This document shows, piece after piece, positions 16,653-25,007 of a stretch of DNA of 48,802 bases; within the stretch, counting starts at the first letter, position 1, and the number at the start of each line of letters is the position of its first letter. A model generated the notes under the pieces. That model ran no database searches. It had not been told where the DNA came from and worked only from the letters and a program-made list of their open reading frames with translations. The position numbers and the translations under genes were made by a program. This DNA is from Verrucomicrobiota bacterium (GTDB taxonomy: Bacteria; Verrucomicrobiota; Kiritimatiellia; SS1-B-03-39; UBA6053), in NCBI GenBank assembly GCA_020831625.1, contig JAFIGD010000039.1, positions 1 through 48,802 of the forward strand. The letters are read 5' to 3'.

Positions 16653-16670
16653 ACCTTTTTTGGGAAAATT

Positions 16671-17510
16671 TCAGTTTGCGGGGCGGCAGGCCAATTCGCG
16701 TTCGAGGATCAGGTCCAGGTATTTTTCCTGATCCCAGGCCCAGTATTCTTCGCTGAAGACTTCGATTTCGTGGAAGCCGTCGAAGCCGATTTCGTTGATC
16801 AGGCGGCGGAATCCGGCGACATTGATGCAACCGTCGCCCATGAGGCCGCGGTCGGTGAGGAGATGGCGGGTCTGCACGCGCCAGTCGCAGATGTGGAAGC
16901 CGAAGAGGGTGTTTTGCTGTGCGGAGAGGCGGAGTTCGGCCTCGACATCGGGATCCCACCAGATGTGATACACATCGGCGGCGATGCCGACTTTGGGGTG
17001 TTGGAGGGCTTCGCAGATTTCGCGGGCCTCGGCCATGCGGTTGACGCAGCTTTTATCGGCGGCGTACATGGGGTGGAGGGGTTCGATGGCGAGTTTGACG
17101 CCGACGGCGTCGGCGTGGGGGAGGAGGGCGGCGATGCCGTCGCGGACCTGTCGGCGGGATTCGGCGAGGGGTTGACCGGGCACGGCGCCGACGACGAGAA
17201 CGACCATCCCCGCGCCGATGGCTTGGGCTTCATCAAGATATTGGCGGTTGAGATCGATGGCGGTTTGCCGGGCGGCGGCGGTTTCGCCGGGGAAGAAGCC
17301 GCCGCGGACGAGGGCGGGAACGCTGAGGCCGCTGTCGTGAATGCGTTTGGCGGCTTCGGTGAGGCCGATGCCGCCCTCGGCGGGGTCGATAAGATTGCGC
17401 CAGACGGAAATGCCGGGGATGTCGGCCTGTTGGTAGCGGGCGAGGCATTCCGCGAGATTCCAGGGTTTATTGGTGAAGGAATGGATGGCGATTTTAGCGG
17501 GTGTTTTCAT
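16671..17510 (-). CDS. Sugar phosphate isomerase/epimerase (xylose isomerase-like TIM barrel)
   Basis: A 279-residue protein starting MKTPAKIAIHSFTNKPWNLA. The AP-endonuclease-2/IolE TIM barrel is seen in GISVWRNLIDP, MVVLVVGAVPG, KLAIEPLHPMYAADKSCVN (metal-binding Glu), VGIAADVYHIWWDPDVEAEL (Asp, His), GFHICDWR and FHEIEVFSEEYWAW (last Glu). These metalloenzymes act on keto-sugars, inositol derivatives or related compounds. The substrate is unknown. I chose ATG 17510 because the longer frame reads through the promoter region. It is divergent from the zinc-ribbon gene, with 61 bp between the starts. Confidence 0.85.
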   Translation of the reverse strand: MKTPAKIAIHSFTNKPWNLAECLARYQQADIPGISVWRNLIDPAEGGIGLTEAAKRIHDSGLSVPALVRGGFFPGETAAARQTAIDLNRQYLDEAQAIGAGMVVLVVGAVPGQPLAESRRQVRDGIAALLPHADAVGVKLAIEPLHPMYAADKSCVNRMAEAREICEALQHPKVGIAADVYHIWWDPDVEAELRLSAQQNTLFGFHICDWRVQTRHLLTDRGLMGDGCINVAGFRRLINEIGFDGFHEIEVFSEEYWAWDQEKYLDLILERELACRPAN

Positions 17511-17571
17511 AAGCTTGTTCTCTAGTGCGGGATGTGGTAGGGAAAATATCTCATACGAGGAGATTAAAACC

Positions 17572-18030
17572 ATGGCAACGAAAACCTTACAGATTAAAAA
17601 GAAAAAGCGGGTCGTTCTGGCGCCAAAGTCCATTAAAGCGGTTCATCAGGACTCCGAGGAAATTGAGGTTCCGGATGATGCATTTGTGTCTCAGTCGGTT
17701 GAAGATGCCCTTGAGGCGAAAAGTCAGCCAAATCCGATTTTGCCCCAGGGCTTGCAGACCAGTCATTTTTTTGACGCGTACTTGGCGGAGTCCCAGAAAC
17801 TGAAACAGACGGCCTCGAATCAGGAGGAAGCCAACGCGGTTTCGGAGGCCCAGGCACCCGAAACGCCTCCTACACGTGAAGTGTTGGGTGCGCCAACGTT
17901 CAAGTTTTTCTGTTACCGCTGCGGTCAGAAATTGCAGGTGCCGGTTGCGTGGGCGAACAAGATGCACACTTGTAAATCGTGCGGATATGAGATTGTCATT
18001 CCGCCGCCGCTGATGGGGGATTCCTGGTGA
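17572..18030 (+). CDS. Uncharacterised protein with a C-terminal zinc ribbon
   Basis: A 152-residue protein. The basic N-terminus, MATKTLQIKKKKRVVLAPKS, is followed by an acidic and probably disordered middle (residues 25-105). Then comes FKFFCYRCGQKLQVPVAWAN, with cysteine pairs CYRC (114-117) and CKSC (134-137) of a rubredoxin-like zinc ribbon. I do not recognise a characterised family. An AGGAG ribosome site precedes ATG 17572. Its stop overlaps the GTG start of the Nudix gene (GTGA), so the zinc-ribbon, Nudix and lipoate-ligase genes form one translationally coupled run. It could be a nucleic-acid binding or scaffold protein. The sequence alone does not say. Confidence 0.75.
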   Translation: MATKTLQIKKKKRVVLAPKSIKAVHQDSEEIEVPDDAFVSQSVEDALEAKSQPNPILPQGLQTSHFFDAYLAESQKLKQTASNQEEANAVSEAQAPETPPTREVLGAPTFKFFCYRCGQKLQVPVAWANKMHTCKSCGYEIVIPPPLMGDSW

Positions 18031-18548
18031 GGGAGGAGTGGTTTGATCTGGTGGATGAGGACGGGAACCGGGTGGGCCGGGCAAAGCGGTCGGAATGCCA
18101 CGGGAATCCGGATCTGCTGCACCAGGCGGTGCATGTGTTTGTGGTGAATGGCGCGGGGGCGGTGTTTTTGCAGAAGCGGTCTGCCGCCAAGGATATTCAA
18201 CCGGGGAAATGGGACACGTCGGTGGGTGGGCATGTGGACGCGGGCGAAGAACCGGATGCGGCGGCGCGGCGGGAGGCCCGTGAGGAGTTGGGGATTTCGA
18301 AGGCGGCTCCCGAGTTTCTGTACAGCTATCTTTGGCGGACGGCGGTGGAGTCGGAGCGGATTCAGAGCTATTGGATCCGCCATGAGGGGCCGTTCACGCT
18401 GCATCCCGATGAGATTGACGAGGGCCGGTTTTGGACCGCGATTGAAATCGATGCGGCGTTGAGTTCCGGGGTGTTCACTCCGAACTTTGAAACGGAATGG
18501 CCGCGGGTGCGAATGTTTCTGAGGCCGTCGGATGATTCATCTGATTGA
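18027..18548 (+). CDS. Nudix hydrolase, isopentenyl-diphosphate isomerase-like
   Basis: A 173-residue protein starting at GTG 18027 (REEWFDLVDEDGNRVGRAKR). The Nudix box GGHVDAGEEPDAAARREARE-ELG lies at about residues 67-89 and matches G-x5-E-x7-REUxEExGU. The overall plan (DLVDEDGNRVG, LHQAVHVFVVN, VFLQKRSAAKDIQPGKWDTS) is shared by IDI-type Nudix proteins such as YfcD. A true isomerase would need additional Cys and Glu residues in set places, so a pyrophosphohydrolase is more likely. It overlaps the genes on both sides (4 and 17 bp). Confidence 0.8.
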   Translation: MREEWFDLVDEDGNRVGRAKRSECHGNPDLLHQAVHVFVVNGAGAVFLQKRSAAKDIQPGKWDTSVGGHVDAGEEPDAAARREAREELGISKAAPEFLYSYLWRTAVESERIQSYWIRHEGPFTLHPDEIDEGRFWTAIEIDAALSSGVFTPNFETEWPRVRMFLRPSDDSSD

Positions 18549-19461
18549 GCCGTCGGAAATTCGGCTTTTCAAGCATTTGGCGGCGGAGGACGCCTTGCTG
18601 GACGGGAGCGGTGCCGGGGTGCCGGTGTTGATGATTTGGCGGGGACCGAAGGCGGTGGTCATGGGCAAAAACCAGAACCCGTGGAAAGAATGCAATTTGG
18701 AGGTGATCCGGGAGCGGGGGCTGTTGTTGGGGAGGCGTGTTTCGGGCGGGGGCACGGTGTATCACGATCCGGGCAATGTGAATTTTTCCTGGGTGGTGGA
18801 CCGGAAGGCGTATCGGCCGGAGGTGTTGCACGGAATTTTGCGGGATGCGTTGGCTCAGTTCGGGTTGGCGGCGGAAACCGCGGCGACGGGCGGTGTGCTG
18901 GTGGAGGGTCATAAGGTCTCGGGGGCGGCGTATTGCTACCGACAGGAGCGGGTGCTGCATCACGGTACCCTGTTGTGGAGGGCGGATTTGCCGATGATGC
19001 GCGCGGCGTTATCGGCGCCCAGGGTCCGTTTGAAAACCCATGCGGTGAACAGTGTTCCGGCACGGGTGAAAAACTTGTCGGATTGGCTGCCGGATCATGA
19101 TGCGGGGGATGTGGTGGAGGCGCTGGTGTCTGAGGCGGAGAAGCGCTTCGGCGCGCGGGCGGCATCGTCACTTGACGGGGACGCGGCGCGGGAGCGTGCG
19201 GCGCGTCTGCAGTCCCCGGAATGGATTTGGGGGCAGACGCCCCGGTTTGAGGCGGAGGTCGGTTTGCGGGAGGAGCGGCTGCAGGCTGTGATTCACCGGG
19301 GGCGGGTGGAAAAGGTGCGGTGGCGGGGAGAAGAGCGGATTTTCGCGGAGCGGCCTCTGTTCGGACCGGAGGGGTGCAAGGCGTTGGCGGAACACACCGG
19401 GGAGGAGGAGGAGGCGATGCTCCGGGCGTTTCGGGAGGGAGGATGGGTGTGGTGGGCGTAA
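18532..19461 (+). CDS. lplA: Lipoate-protein ligase A family protein
   Basis: A 309-residue protein with the biotin/lipoate A/B ligase fold. GPKAVVMGKNQNPWKECNLE, then RRVSGGGTVYHDPGNVNFS (the lipoyl-AMP binding loop), then EGHKVSGAAYCYR with the catalytic lysine, and HHGTLLWRADL. The C-terminal accessory domain is present (YLSP-equivalent WGQTPRFEAEVG). It activates lipoate and attaches it to E2 or GcvH proteins, or acts as an octanoyl/lipoyl transferase. The ATG lies 17 bp inside the Nudix gene. No lipA or lipB is nearby. Confidence 0.9.
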   Translation: MIHLIEPSEIRLFKHLAAEDALLDGSGAGVPVLMIWRGPKAVVMGKNQNPWKECNLEVIRERGLLLGRRVSGGGTVYHDPGNVNFSWVVDRKAYRPEVLHGILRDALAQFGLAAETAATGGVLVEGHKVSGAAYCYRQERVLHHGTLLWRADLPMMRAALSAPRVRLKTHAVNSVPARVKNLSDWLPDHDAGDVVEALVSEAEKRFGARAASSLDGDAARERAARLQSPEWIWGQTPRFEAEVGLREERLQAVIHRGRVEKVRWRGEERIFAERPLFGPEGCKALAEHTGEEEEAMLRAFREGGWVWWA

Positions 19462-19504
19462 CACTTGTTCGGCGCTTCCGCTTGCAGGTTGCGGAGGGGA
19501 CGGT

Positions 19505-19981
19505 ATGATAGCTGGAATGTCCCGGTTTTCCTTTTTGCTGAAACTATTCGGAGTGCTTTGGCTGCTGTCGTCCGGCACCGGCTGCGCGACCCGTCATTTC
19601 CAGCGTCCCCGCGGGCGTCCGGACACGGTGATGCGGATGGAGGTGACGGGGTATTGTCCCTGCGGGATTTGTTGCGGCTGGAAGCGGAGCTGGTTCGGGC
19701 TGGGGCCGCCGGTGGTGGCGTCCGGACCGCAGAGGGGTCAGCGGAAAATTGTGGGCCAGACGGCGTCGGGCACGCGGGCGAGACCGGGAACGGTGGCGGC
19801 GGACACGAGTGTGCTGCCGTTCGGAACGATTGTCTATGTGGAGGGGTACGGCTGGGGACGGGTGGAGGACCGGGGCGGCGCGATCAAAGGGAATAAACTG
19901 GATTTGTTTTACCGCTCCCACCGTCAGGCCCTGGAGTGGGGTCGGCAGCAGAAGCAGGTGCAGGTCTGGTATCCACGCTGA
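19505..19981 (+). CDS. 3D-domain (MltA-type) lipoprotein
   Basis: A 158-residue protein starting MIAGMSRFSFLLKLFGVLWL. A lipobox LSSGTGC at about residues 21-27 predicts a lipoprotein. The chain contains TGYCPCGICCGWKRS and then the 3D domain GTVAADTSVLPFGTIVYVEG...RVEDRGGAIKGNKLDLFY, with three conserved aspartates as in the MltA catalytic domain and Rpf-like cell-wall enzymes. It lacks the large MltA part, so it is a short 3D protein, probably acting on peptidoglycan. A GGAGGG ribosome site supports ATG 19505. It is convergent with the phosphodiesterase (3-bp gap). Confidence 0.85.
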   Translation: MIAGMSRFSFLLKLFGVLWLLSSGTGCATRHFQRPRGRPDTVMRMEVTGYCPCGICCGWKRSWFGLGPPVVASGPQRGQRKIVGQTASGTRARPGTVAADTSVLPFGTIVYVEGYGWGRVEDRGGAIKGNKLDLFYRSHRQALEWGRQQKQVQVWYPR

Positions 19982-19984
19982 GCG

Positions 19985-20479
19985 TTAGAGCGCTATGCGG
20001 GTCCATTTGTGCGTGGCGGTGTCGAACAGTGCGTAGCCGGGGACGGCGGCGCGGTGCAGGGCGCCGGGATTCAGAATACGGGTTTGGTCAACCTGTTCGT
20101 CACGGGGGACATGGGTGTGGCCGGTAAACACAATGTGAATATCAGGGTGGGTTATGAGGTCTTCTATGTCGCGCGGAGTATGGCCGTGGCACACGGCGGC
20201 GGTGATGCCGTCGAGATCGATTCGCGCGATGCGGGGGAGCGGAATCCCCAGTTTTTTCGCGTAAACCCTCAGACCGGCATCCCACTCATCGACATTTCCG
20301 ACGACCGCGGTCACCGGTGTGCCGGCCTCCTGTTGTTCAAACAGAAGCGTGACCACGTCTTCGCCGCCGAGGTCGCCGCAGTGGATCAGGTGATCCGCTC
20401 CGGCGTCGTTCAGGGCGCGGAGCGCCGCTTCGGTGCGGGGAAGATTGCCGTGTGTGTCGGAAAGGATGCCGAGGATCAT
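19985..20479 (-). CDS. YfcE/MJ0936-type metallophosphodiesterase
   Basis: A 164-residue protein starting MILGILSDTHGNLPRTEAAL. Calcineurin-like metal-binding motifs are present: D8-x-H10, CGD at about 34-36, GNVDEW at 61-66, CHGHTP and FTGHTHVPR. Such small enzymes hydrolyse phosphodiesters, and the cellular substrate is unknown. ATG 20479 is the only Met close to the conserved first strand. The frame is open upstream, where it reads through the 3' end of the restriction gene. The gene starts 11 bp after the endonuclease stop, so it may share that transcript although its GC content matches the host. Confidence 0.9.
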   Translation of the reverse strand: MILGILSDTHGNLPRTEAALRALNDAGADHLIHCGDLGGEDVVTLLFEQQEAGTPVTAVVGNVDEWDAGLRVYAKKLGIPLPRIARIDLDGITAAVCHGHTPRDIEDLITHPDIHIVFTGHTHVPRDEQVDQTRILNPGALHRAAVPGYALFDTATHKWTRIAL

Positions 20480-20490
20480 CGTGAAATCTT

Positions 20491-21567
20491 TCAGGCCGCA
20501 CCAAGGGTTGGCTCCATAAAACAATCCAGAAACTCTTCTGTGATGCCTCTTATTTTTCTCTTTAAGCAAAGGGAGTACAGCTCCTCCACTGCTGAATATG
20601 GAAAAAATTTCGGGTCCAGATCATTGAACTGAGGAGCCTGGCATTCTCTAAGAACAAGATCGCGATCAGAATCCGGAGCGACAATAACCCATCTGGAAGG
20701 GAATGGAGGCAATTGGTCCTTAAATTTTTTCATCCGCAGTAACCCGCTCCGCACTCCCGTCGAATGCTCAACTTCCATCACCGCAGGCATTAAGCGACCA
20801 TTTTTGAACCAAATGCAGTCAATCAATAAAGCCGCCTGCGCGGCTTCATCGTAAGCCATTAGCAACTTCTCATTCCTTAAATCTGAAATTATACCGGGGT
20901 ATTCACAGATCCTCTTGTTTAAATAAAGCAGACCTTTGTCATTTTGCGCAATCCAGGTCCGGTAATTTAATTGTGTTCCAATCAGAAAGAGAGCAACTTG
21001 AATCTGGGCATGTCGGCGCTGTATGTCAATGTCAATGGCTGTGTCGCTAGAAGGTGAAATCGTCACAGCTTCATAAACAACTTCGGTTGCCGGAACCTCG
21101 GATATGATCATGTCCACTTCTTTTTGGGCAACGACTCCAACGGGATGTGGTTCATTCGGGCTCCAAATCAAATGCTTGTGACCCCGTTTAATACTTTCCC
21201 GGTCTTGAATCTGTTCCACTCTGCCCGGATAACAATAATAAAACTGAGGTGTATGAGCGATCAGCGTTTCTAAAGCGGATCGGGTATTGTAACTCCCCGC
21301 AAGAATCCTATCGAGATTAAACGGCACATTTTCTCTGGTCGCATTTGCCACCCGCCAAAGCATTTCAGAAGATATCGTTTCGATCACAGCGTTTGCGGCG
21401 GACTCTCCTTTTGACGGGTTGAATCTCCTAATACGGACAGGACCTTCGGGCTTTTCGACTCCCTCTATGATAACATGAGTTCTTGTGCGTGGATTTATGT
21501 ATGGGTATTGAAGGTTTTTCGGGAGTTGAGCGATAAACTGAACCAAATTCGAAGCTGATAATTTCAT
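20491..21567 (-). CDS. Putative type II restriction endonuclease
   Basis: A 358-residue protein beginning MKLSASNLVQFIAQLPKNLQ, encoded 4 bp after a cytosine-5 methyltransferase gene. The C-terminal third has a candidate nuclease core, ALLIDCIWFKNG (D250) followed by PAVMEVEHSTGVRSGLLRMK (E265, E267). This resembles the D...ExE/EVEHS cores of several type II endonucleases, recalled as HgiDII-like. The position next to the methylase is strong support. The canonical lysine of PD-(D/E)xK is not obvious. GC is clearly lower than in flanking genes, indicating horizontal arrival. The cleavage site cannot be inferred from sequence here. Confidence 0.75.
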   Translation of the reverse strand: MKLSASNLVQFIAQLPKNLQYPYINPRTRTHVIIEGVEKPEGPVRIRRFNPSKGESAANAVIETISSEMLWRVANATRENVPFNLDRILAGSYNTRSALETLIAHTPQFYYCYPGRVEQIQDRESIKRGHKHLIWSPNEPHPVGVVAQKEVDMIISEVPATEVVYEAVTISPSSDTAIDIDIQRRHAQIQVALFLIGTQLNYRTWIAQNDKGLLYLNKRICEYPGIISDLRNEKLLMAYDEAAQAALLIDCIWFKNGRLMPAVMEVEHSTGVRSGLLRMKKFKDQLPPFPSRWVIVAPDSDRDLVLRECQAPQFNDLDPKFFPYSAVEELYSLCLKRKIRGITEEFLDCFMEPTLGAA

Positions 21568-21571
21568 GGGA

Positions 21572-22783
21572 TTAGCCTTTGTCGGAAATGAAAACGGAAA
21601 TCGAATCCGCTATGGCTTTGGACAACATATATGGCACTCCATTTCCAACAGTTTTGAACATGGAGGATAAGGGAATGGTTGGGGGGACAAGAAAATCAGC
21701 AGGCAAGCTTTGAATTGCAAGGGTTTCCGCCACGGTCAGTCTTCTGGCCTGATATGGATGTAAGTGTACTTCGTTGTTGCCGTAGGCGGCAGTAGGCGAA
21801 TAACGCCAACGATGCAAACGTTTGTAAGATTTCTTTTTGTCATCCCCTTCGTCGATCACCTTAAACTTAGCAAGTCCGGCCCTGGGTTTGAAAACATGGC
21901 CTGAATTTGGATGCTGCAACACATTGTTTTTCTGAAACCAATATTCCACAGTCAACTCCAAGGGCAGACCCTCAGGAGGGGGGATGCCACCATTTTCCCT
22001 AAAGGGAGTTCTTTCAGGCCAGGGAAGGCTTTTTAATACTTCAGCATCCTCACGTTCATGCAAGTTCCAAGGAAACAAGCTGATTTTAGAAGCTACATCG
22101 AAGTTAAATCGTTCACTTCCCGAAAGAAATCCAACAAGCAGGATCCTTTCGCGGTCCTGAGGCGCACCGTACCATAAAGCATTTACCAAACGTTCGGTCA
22201 GAACATATCCGGCAGAACGAAGTTTGGATTTAATCTCTTCGAAAAAAGCACGATGCTTGCTGGTACGGTACAGACCTTTCACATTTTCAAACAGAAAAAA
22301 ATCAGGCTTTAATGTGCAGATCAGATCTATATATGTACCCGAAAGCTTGCCATTCTCGCCGTGTTGCCCCTTGTTTTTTCCTCCAACTGAAAAGTCAGGA
22401 CAAGGGGGGCCACCGATGAATCCAACAGGCTTTAGATTATCTTTTTCCAGTTGGACAAGTCTGGACAGCTTCGCAAAATGTTTACCCTCAAGCATCCATG
22501 AGATATCCGCAAGGCTGTAACCATGCGTGGGTTCAGGGATAGCCATGTTCACTCTGGAGAACCGATAAGTCTGCATAAACGGCAGGTTGTATTCATTCAC
22601 AAAGCGAATGGCGTAATCTCCTTGTGTCTCAAAACCCAAATCTAAAAAACCGGCACCCGAGAAAAAAGAGAAAACCCCTATTTTTTGAGAGGTTTCGCCG
22701 TATTGATTTGTCGGAACCTCTTTAATTTTAAAGGATTCTGATTTAAGGTTGCAGTCTTTGTATAGTATTTTTTTGCTTTTCAC
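21572..22783 (-). CDS. DNA (cytosine-5-)-methyltransferase
   Basis: A 403-residue protein with the ordered motifs of m5C methylases: motif I GVFSFFSGAGFLDLGFE (36-52), motif IV GGPPCPDFS with the catalytic Cys128, motif VI FLFENVKGL (Glu166), motif VIII APQDRERILLVGF, a variable target-recognition region, motif IX QARRLTVAETLAIQSLP and motif X TVGNGVPYMLSKAIA. It protects host sites from the adjacent endonuclease. The gene is AT-rich relative to its neighbours. Its 96-bp upstream gap, shared with the divergent glycosylase gene, contains a TTGACA at 22843-22838 (minus strand) but no convincing -10. Confidence 0.93.
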   Translation of the reverse strand: MKSKKILYKDCNLKSESFKIKEVPTNQYGETSQKIGVFSFFSGAGFLDLGFETQGDYAIRFVNEYNLPFMQTYRFSRVNMAIPEPTHGYSLADISWMLEGKHFAKLSRLVQLEKDNLKPVGFIGGPPCPDFSVGGKNKGQHGENGKLSGTYIDLICTLKPDFFLFENVKGLYRTSKHRAFFEEIKSKLRSAGYVLTERLVNALWYGAPQDRERILLVGFLSGSERFNFDVASKISLFPWNLHEREDAEVLKSLPWPERTPFRENGGIPPPEGLPLELTVEYWFQKNNVLQHPNSGHVFKPRAGLAKFKVIDEGDDKKKSYKRLHRWRYSPTAAYGNNEVHLHPYQARRLTVAETLAIQSLPADFLVPPTIPLSSMFKTVGNGVPYMLSKAIADSISVFISDKG

Positions 22784-22879
22784 TTTTATACGTTTGCCAG
22801 TTTCGACTGTTTTTGCGAGTAGATTCTCTTATCAACTTGTCAATCACTTTGCATTGCTGAAACAGGAGCTGAGATCAGA

Positions 22880-23440
22880 ATGATTAGAGCCGCGTATACA
22901 TGTTCGGATAAACAGCTGGCAACGTCTTTTTTCGCGCGGAGCACGGTGACGGTGGCCCGTGATCTGTTGGGGCGGCGGCTGGTCCGGTGTCATGGGGACG
23001 GCCGGATGACGGAGGGGATGATCACGGAGACGGAGGCTTACGACGGGTTTGAGGACCGGGCCTCGCACGCGCACCGGGGCATGACGCGCCGGAACGCGGT
23101 GATGTTCGGTCCGCCGGGGGTAATTTATTTGTATCTGTGCTACGGGGTGCATTGGCTGTTGAATATCACCACCCGGGAGGAGGGGTATCCGACGGCGGTA
23201 CTGATTCGGGGGATGGAAGGGGTTTCGGGGCCCGGGCGTTTGACGAAACATCTGGAATTGAGCGGCGAGGAGAACACACTGCCGCTGGGGAGGACAGCCG
23301 GGCTTTGGGTGGCGGCGGGGAATCCCGTGCCGGAGGCTTCGGTGGCGCGGTCGGCGAGGGTGGGTGTGGACTACGCGGGACCGGAGTGGAGCCGGATGCC
23401 CTGGCGCTTTCAGGTTTCGGGGGGCGGCGGGGCGGGATAG
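22880..23440 (+). CDS. 3-methyladenine DNA glycosylase (AAG/MPG family)
   Basis: A 186-residue protein. Family hallmarks are ATSFFARSTVTVARDLLGRR, ITETEAYDGFEDRASHA (catalytic Glu in TEAY, residues 51-54), RGMTRRNAVMFGPPGVIYLY and CYGVHWLLNI, and later RGMEGVSGPGRLTKHL. It excises alkylated and deaminated purines in base excision repair. An AGGAG ribosome site lies upstream. The C-terminus is odd: it runs as FQVSGGGGAG through 31 bp that also encode the end of the convergent acyltransferase, so the last residues are probably not conserved. It is divergent from the restriction-modification methylase. Confidence 0.92.
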   Translation: MIRAAYTCSDKQLATSFFARSTVTVARDLLGRRLVRCHGDGRMTEGMITETEAYDGFEDRASHAHRGMTRRNAVMFGPPGVIYLYLCYGVHWLLNITTREEGYPTAVLIRGMEGVSGPGRLTKHLELSGEENTLPLGRTAGLWVAAGNPVPEASVARSARVGVDYAGPEWSRMPWRFQVSGGGGAG

Positions 23441-24063
23441 AGGGCGGCGAGGGCTTGGAAGCGTTCGCGGAGGGTTTGCATGTAGCTCTGGCGGTCGCCG
23501 GTCCAGGTGAGGGGTTCGCCAAAGGCGATATCGCAGATGTGGGGGACAAAGAGGGCTTCGCCGCGCGGGAGGGCTTTGCCGGTGCCCCGGAGGAAGACCG
23601 GGTGGGCGGGGATCTCGGGCAGGGTTTCGGCGAGGTGGGCGATTCCGGTTTTAAAGGGCCGCATTTCCTCCGGCTCTCCGCGGCTGCCTTCGGGGAAAAT
23701 GAGAAGAATTTCGCCGTTTTTGAGGGCTTCGACGCATTCGGAGAGCGGATGGGGGCCGTCCGCGGAGGGCTTGCGGTCGAGGGGGATCAGGCGGAGAATG
23801 TTGCGTGAGAACCAGGCGGAGGCCCGGTTGCGGTGGAAATAGTCGCGCGCGCCGACGGGGCGGAGCAGGGGCAGCATGCGGAGGGGGAAAAGCGAGAGCA
23901 GGACCAGGGTGTCCAGATGGCTGTTGTGATTGGCGGCGAGCAGGGCGGGTCCGCGGCGGGGCATGTTTTCGATGCCGCGGGCGTTCACACCGAGGAGGAG
24001 CAAAACGAAGGGTTTGACGAACCCGAGAAACAGGATGGCGCGGAGGAGAGGCAACATCATCAA
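23410..24063 (-). CDS. 1-acyl-glycerol-3-phosphate acyltransferase-like (PlsC family)
   Basis: A 217-residue protein with N-terminal hydrophobic segments, the catalytic NHNSHLD (H46-x4-D51) and the later FPEGSRGEPEEM motif. It transfers an acyl group to a lysophospholipid-type acceptor at the inner membrane. Its start overlaps the upstream CdsA-like stop by 4 bp, and that gene overlaps the CDP-alcohol transferase in the same way, so three lipid enzymes are co-translated. Its 3' end overlaps the convergent glycosylase gene by 31 bp. Confidence 0.9.
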   Translation of the reverse strand: MMMLPLLRAILFLGFVKPFVLLLLGVNARGIENMPRRGPALLAANHNSHLDTLVLLSLFPLRMLPLLRPVGARDYFHRNRASAWFSRNILRLIPLDRKPSADGPHPLSECVEALKNGEILLIFPEGSRGEPEEMRPFKTGIAHLAETLPEIPAHPVFLRGTGKALPRGEALFVPHICDIAFGEPLTWTGDRQSYMQTLRERFQALAALYPAPPPPET

Positions 24064-25007
24064 CCGGGGTGGTAATAGCGGATGAAATGCAGGAAGAGCG
24101 GGGCGGTGAAGAGGAGGCTGTCGACCCGGTCGAGGATGCCACCGTGTCCGGGGAGGAGTCCGCCGCTGTCTTTAATGTTCAGGTCCCGTTTGAGGGCGGA
24201 GACGGTGACATCGCCGAGAAAGCCGAAAAAGCCGATGCCGGCGCCGATGAAGAAGGCGGTGAAGCCCCGTAAGGGGGTCAGGAAGGGGGCGAGCAGGAGG
24301 GCGGCGAAGGCGGTGCTGAGGACGCCGCCGAGAAAGCCGGCCCAGGTTTTGCCGGGGCTGACCCCGGGGAGGATGCGGGGGCCGCCCAGGCTTTTGCCCC
24401 AGAGGTATTGGGCGATGTCGTTGAATTCGGTGAGTCCGACGAGAAAGAGCACCAGCCCGGCGGGTCCGGCGGCGGGATTCAGGGCGGGCGGCAGGACAAA
24501 CAGCCAGGCGGCGTGACTCAGGCAGAACACGGTGATCATCAGACCCCATTGAATGGTGCCCGCCGCATTGAGAAAGCCGCGGGTCTCCTGCAGAGACACC
24601 AGGCGGATGGGAATGATGAGGAACATGTAGACGGGGATAAAGATGACAAACATGCCGTACCATTCCAGTTGAATCCAGGTGTATTGTATGGGAATGGCGA
24701 GGTAGGCCCAGAACAGGACACGGCGGTCCACTCTGCGGGTGGGGATGAGGGAAATGTATTCCTTGAAGGCGAGGTAGGAGATGAAGGTGAACAGTATGAG
24801 GCCTGCGGATCCGCCCGCGAGAATGGCACCGAGAAAAACGGCGCAGATCAGCCACCAACTGCGGATGCGGTATTCGAGTTCGCGAAAATCCCGTTCCGGG
24901 TGGCGGCGCCGCAGGATTTTCGCGGTCAACCCCGCCAGAACGAGGAGCAGGAAAATCGCCGCGGAGACCTGGACCACGGGATGGGAGGGTTCGGTGATAA
25001 AGCTCAT
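24060..25007 (-). CDS. Phosphatidate cytidylyltransferase (CdsA/YnbB-like)
   Basis: A 315-residue polytopic membrane protein starting MSFITEPSHPVVQVSAAIFL. The family signature is clear: SPGKTWAGFLGGVLST, then GFLGDVTVSALKRDLNIKDS, then GHGGILDRVDSLLFTAP. It makes CDP-diacylglycerol from CTP and phosphatidate. Its place between a YnbA-like CDP-alcohol transferase and a PlsC-like acyltransferase matches the E. coli ynbAB pair rather than the housekeeping cdsA locus. I start it at ATG 25007. The open frame further upstream overlaps the previous gene out of frame. Confidence 0.9.
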   Translation of the reverse strand: MSFITEPSHPVVQVSAAIFLLLVLAGLTAKILRRRHPERDFRELEYRIRSWWLICAVFLGAILAGGSAGLILFTFISYLAFKEYISLIPTRRVDRRVLFWAYLAIPIQYTWIQLEWYGMFVIFIPVYMFLIIPIRLVSLQETRGFLNAAGTIQWGLMITVFCLSHAAWLFVLPPALNPAAGPAGLVLFLVGLTEFNDIAQYLWGKSLGGPRILPGVSPGKTWAGFLGGVLSTAFAALLLAPFLTPLRGFTAFFIGAGIGFFGFLGDVTVSALKRDLNIKDSGGLLPGHGGILDRVDSLLFTAPLFLHFIRYYHPG

